Below, piece after piece: positions 60,915 to 64,000 of a stretch of 64,000 nt of DNA (position 1 is its first letter; the number at the start of each line of letters is the position of its first letter). The DNA comes from Streptococcus sp. HF-1907. GTDB taxonomy: Bacteria > Bacillota > Bacilli > Lactobacillales > Streptococcaceae. The stretch is from contig NZ_JADNQT010000007.1 in the NCBI RefSeq assembly GCF_015594605.1, forward strand, positions 1-64,000, in the 5' to 3' direction. The notes beneath the pieces are model-generated. The model did no database searches and was not told the origin of the DNA. It worked only from the letters and a program-made list of their open reading frames with translations. A program made the position numbers and the translations under genes.

Positions 60915-60937
60915 AAGAAGTCGAAAGGCTTCTTTTT
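60915..60937 (+). terminator. rny terminator
   Basis: AAGAAGTC-GAAA-GGCTTCTT, a stem on a GAAA tetraloop, followed by TTTT. Confidence 0.8.
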
Positions 60938-60994
60938 TAGTTTTGAATTAACCTCTGAAAAGGTCTATAATGGTAGGAAAAGTGAGGTCGTTTT

Positions 60995-61792
60995 ATGTAT
61001 TATTCCTTTCCAGAACTCGTTTTTCTCTTTTTCATCTATTCCTTTATTGGTTGGCTGTGGGAGACGATTTATTGCTCCATTTTAGATAAACATTTTGTTT
61101 ATCGGGGCTTTTTGTTCGGTCCTTATTGTCCAGTCTATGGCTTTGCTGTGACAACGGTACTTGTGTTTACTCAGCCTTTTCAAGCCCATCTGCTCAGCCT
61201 ATTTTTAAGCGGTCTAGTCATTGCGACAGCCTTTGAGTACCTGGCGGGTTGGTTTTTGGAGATCTTTTTCCACATGACTTTGTGGGATTATAGTCATGAA
61301 AAAGGCAATATTAAAGGACGGATTGCTCCGCGTATTTCCCTTTTTTGGGGATTTGGCGTCTTGGTTTTGGTGAAGTGGATTCAGCCTCATGTTATGACGC
61401 TTGTCCTAATAATTCCTTCTTACTGGGCATTCTTGATTATGCTTCTGATGCTAGCTGACCTCGTTTGGACGGTGGTTGATACAGCACAATTTCACAAGGC
61501 AGCCCTTTCCTTGGAAAATAAGATTAGAGATGAACAGAATCGGATGAAAGGAAATGTCCGTCAAGAGGTGGATGATTTGGCACAGCAAGCAGAGCTTTTC
61601 AGCCAACGTTTGGAGGAGTTACGACAACATACTGAAGAATTTTTACAAGAAAAAAACATCAAACCTTTCCATTTTAACCAACGCCGCTTGATGAAAAACT
61701 ATAGCCAATTTAAAGGAATTGATGTTCCTTTTGTAACAGATTTAAGAAAACAAATAGCTCAATTTAAAAAGTCAAAAAAGGATAAAAAATAA
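60995..61792 (+). CDS. Putative type-IV ABC-transporter-like membrane protein (CmpB family)
   Basis: A 265-aa protein with about five membrane segments in the first 165 residues, including SFIGWLWETIYCSIL and YRGFLFGPYCPVYGFAV, the marks of the PF06541 family. The last 100 residues are a charged coiled coil (KIRDEQNRMKGNVRQEVDDLAQQ). Function unknown; family naming as an ABC transporter rests on weak evidence. Confidence 0.8.
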   Translation: MYYSFPELVFLFFIYSFIGWLWETIYCSILDKHFVYRGFLFGPYCPVYGFAVTTVLVFTQPFQAHLLSLFLSGLVIATAFEYLAGWFLEIFFHMTLWDYSHEKGNIKGRIAPRISLFWGFGVLVLVKWIQPHVMTLVLIIPSYWAFLIMLLMLADLVWTVVDTAQFHKAALSLENKIRDEQNRMKGNVRQEVDDLAQQAELFSQRLEELRQHTEEFLQEKNIKPFHFNQRRLMKNYSQFKGIDVPFVTDLRKQIAQFKKSKKDKK

Positions 61793-61871
61793 CTGGAAAT
61801 CCTTAGCTTATTGAGTGATAACGACCCAGTGAAAAGTTAATTATAATGGTAAAAGTGTTTAAGGAGGAATT

Positions 61872-62308
61872 ATGCAAAATTTAAGGAACGCTTCGATGCT
61901 CTCAGTGATGCTATTCTAGCCATCGCCATGATCATATTGGTATTAGAAATCAAGGCTCCAGCGACAGCTGCTGGTATGGAAGAATTTATTAAAAGCATTG
62001 GTCTCTTCATCATTAGTTTTTTCGTCATTTTCAATTTTTGGTACGAACGAACTCAGGATTATTTGGAAGCTAGTGCTATCAATGAAGAAATTCTAGGGAT
62101 TGATGTTCTTTCTCATCTGGCTATTTGTTTGATTCCTTTAGCAACAAAATTTATGATGTCTTATGAAAATCAGACTTTGGCGGTTTTTGTTTATGGTCTG
62201 CTGAACTTATTTATCGGCTGGTCTACGGATATCATTCGCCATCGCTTGGTTCATTATCGCTTGATAGAAGTGCCAGAAGAGGCTAGGGGCGGTGTTATTC
62301 AGCTATGA
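61872..62308 (+). pseudogene. TMEM175-like channel gene with frameshift near the start
   Basis: AAGGAGGA precedes ATG 61872, but the frame closes at a TAG near 61917. Dropping into the next frame after the A run at 61876-61879 gives KFKERFDALSDAILAIAMIILVLEIKAPA, the first-helix F/S-D signature of TMEM175/DUF1211 potassium channels, open to 62308. Adding one A would restore a 145-aa protein with about four membrane segments. Translation could still start at ATG 61928, losing the signature helix. Confidence 0.7.
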
Positions 62309-62577
62309 TTGAGTTTGGGAGACGTGGCACTTTTATGCGTCTGGTCTTGTTAATTTTAGCCTGCATTTTCCCTTATGCTTTTGTCTATACTTATTTGATT
62401 GCTCCGTTATCGCGTTTTTGGACGCGCTATCAGGCTGGAAAAAGAATGTTTCAAGCTGGGCGTGAAAGTCAGACAGTTATCAATTTATTTATCCAAATGG
62501 GGCAAAATGTGCTGGATGACTTTCAAGGATATGGTCCAAAAAGAAAAGGCTTAAAAAGCAGGAAATATCGTCGGTAA
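62305..62577 (+). CDS. Small membrane protein, unknown
   Basis: A 90-aa frame overlapping the previous one by 4 bases (ATGA). It has one or two hydrophobic segments (about 11-37, LVLLILACIFPYAFVYTYL) and a basic tail (YGPKRKGLKSRKYRR). It could be a separate coupled gene or the displaced C-terminus of the TMEM175-like gene. I do not recognise it. Confidence 0.5.
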   Translation: MIEFGRRGTFMRLVLLILACIFPYAFVYTYLIAPLSRFWTRYQAGKRMFQAGRESQTVINLFIQMGQNVLDDFQGYGPKRKGLKSRKYRR

Positions 62578-62681
62578 AAGAGGGTAACCTCTTTTTATTG
62601 ATGGATTCACGCTTGAAAAAATCAGCATTTTTTGATAAACTAAAGGGAAGAAATTTAATGCAAATCTAGCTGTAAATCTAG

Positions 62682-63353
<672 letters not shown>

Positions 63354-63377
63354 GATTAGAAAAGAGATTACTGCCTT

Positions 63378-63692
63378 ATGATGCTAAAACCTTCTATCGA
63401 CAAATTGTTGGATAAAGTGCCTTCAAAATACTCACTTGTTATCTTGCAAGCCAAACGTGCTCACGAATTGGAAGCTGGTGCAAATCCAACTCAAGAATTC
63501 TATTCTGAAAAAGCAACTTTGCAAGCTCTTGAAGAAATCGAATCAGGAAACGTTGTGATTCATCCAGACCCAGAAGCAAAACGTGCAGCTGTCCGCGCTC
63601 GTATCGAAGCAGAGCGTTTGGCTAAGGAAGAAGAAGAACGTAAAATCAAAGAACAAATTGCCAAAGAAAAAGAAAACGGCGAAAAAATCTAA
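63378..63692 (+). CDS. rpoZ: RNA polymerase omega subunit
   Basis: Small subunit aiding RNA polymerase assembly. The 104-aa protein has [33 protein letters not shown] at its start and a charged C-terminal helix. ATG 63378 and ATG 63381 are both possible starts. It follows gmk by 24 bases. Confidence 0.93.
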   Translation: MMLKPSIDKLLDKVPSKYSLVILQAKRAHELEAGANPTQEFYSEKATLQALEEIESGNVVIHPDPEAKRAAVRARIEAERLAKEEEERKIKEQIAKEKENGEKI

Positions 63693-63959
63693 GGATTAAA
63701 GCAACTTGAGGATTGATAAGAATTAAATTCTTAGTCACTTTACTCCTAACAGCTGACGAATTTGCTTGTCAACTGTGCCAAATGGATAGAAAAGAATAGG
63801 AGTTGAGCAAGATTGCCCAGCTCTTTTGTGCCTTTATGGTCGTTTAGTTTATCTTTTATGACTTCGTAACTGGGTTTGCGGTAGTCAAGTACTAGCAGAA
63901 TCTCGTTGTTCCAACTAAAAGCAGACTAAACAACCAAAAGGCAGATGAAAGGAGGTCTC
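63693..63959 (+). other. rpoZ-priA gap
   Basis: 267 bases. No gene or clear terminator seen. AAAGGAGG at about 63949-63956 is the priA ribosome site. Confidence 0.5.
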
Positions 63960-64000
63960 ATGCCAAGAAAATTAGCGCAGGTTATCGTTGATGTGCCCCT
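63960..64000 (+). CDS. priA: Primosomal protein N' (PriA), first 13 codons
   Basis: ATG 63960 after a strong AAAGGAGG site begins MPRKLAQVIVDVP, cut by the window edge. The start A-x-V-I-V-D-V-P and the position after gmk-rpoZ are those of PriA, the replication restart helicase. Only context and these few residues support it. Confidence 0.75.
   Translation, partial: MPRKLAQVIVDVP

Overview
The window is a chromosomal segment of a low-GC Gram-positive bacterium, almost certainly Streptococcus. The evidence is the streptococcal form of the division gene cluster (rsmH-ftsL-pbp2X-mraY followed by a DEAD-box helicase), MapZ next to a THUMP-type RNA methyltransferase, the pbp1A-recU / YpsA-like-gpsB-rnpB neighbourhood, rny-gmk-rpoZ-priA in that general order, a glycine T-box before glyQS, and many short proteins of streptococcal type. 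The species cannot be fixed by eye; I lean weakly towards the bovis/equinus group or a relative. Most of the window is ordinary core genome, with accessory and decaying patches between.

Layout. 1-6.4 kb: meso-diaminopimelate/lysine genes (dapH, dapL), a 5-formyl-THF cyclo-ligase/rhomboid pair, a 41-bp tandem repeat, then galU and gpsA on the minus strand. 6.5-10.4 kb: rnpA-yidC-jag, a TetR regulator and a DegV protein. 10.4-13.4 kb: two related membrane-anchored helical-repeat proteins on the minus strand; the second is cut off from its probable promoter by a 961-bp IS982-family element with intact 28-bp inverted ends and a 7-bp target duplication. 13.4-23.5 kb: a HAD phosphatase, nagA with a NagR-like operator, a broken CPBP protease gene, T-box-glyQ-glyS, a DUF896 protein, glpK and tkt. 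23.6-28.8 kb: a TetR regulator divergent from a two-gene system related to 2-hydroxyacyl-CoA dehydratase activators, with a large iron-sulfur protein. 28.9-31.7 kb: a bacteriocin-immunity-like gene joined to an ABC exporter. 31.7-36 kb: a decayed DUF6261 gene, proB-proA and a decayed coiled-coil gene. 36-42 kb: the division/cell-wall cluster and a helicase. 42-51.5 kb: a polar amino-acid ABC transporter, trxB, an amino-acid permease, pncB-nadE and pepC. 51.5-64 kb: pbp1A-recU, YpsA-like protein, gpsB, rnpB RNA, an rRNA methyltransferase, mapZ, luxS, rny, two membrane-protein loci (one frameshifted), gmk, rpoZ and the start of priA.

Themes. Envelope growth and division genes are strongly represented (pbp2X, pbp1A, mraY, ftsL, mapZ, gpsB, yidC, galU, DAP synthesis). 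Several nitrogen and amino-acid genes (dapH, proB, the amino-acid permease) have CodY-box-like sequences at their promoters. At least five loci are broken by single nonsense or frameshift changes (IS transposase, CPBP protease, DUF6261, coiled-coil gene, TMEM175-like), which points to ongoing gene loss. The least explained items are the activase/iron-sulfur two-gene system, the highly structured pncB leader, the pair of MapZ-like helical surface proteins, the 41-bp minisatellite, and a group of genes (proB, rsmH, the formyl-THF ligase) whose -10 box lies about 6 bases before the start codon and which lack a Shine-Dalgarno sequence.
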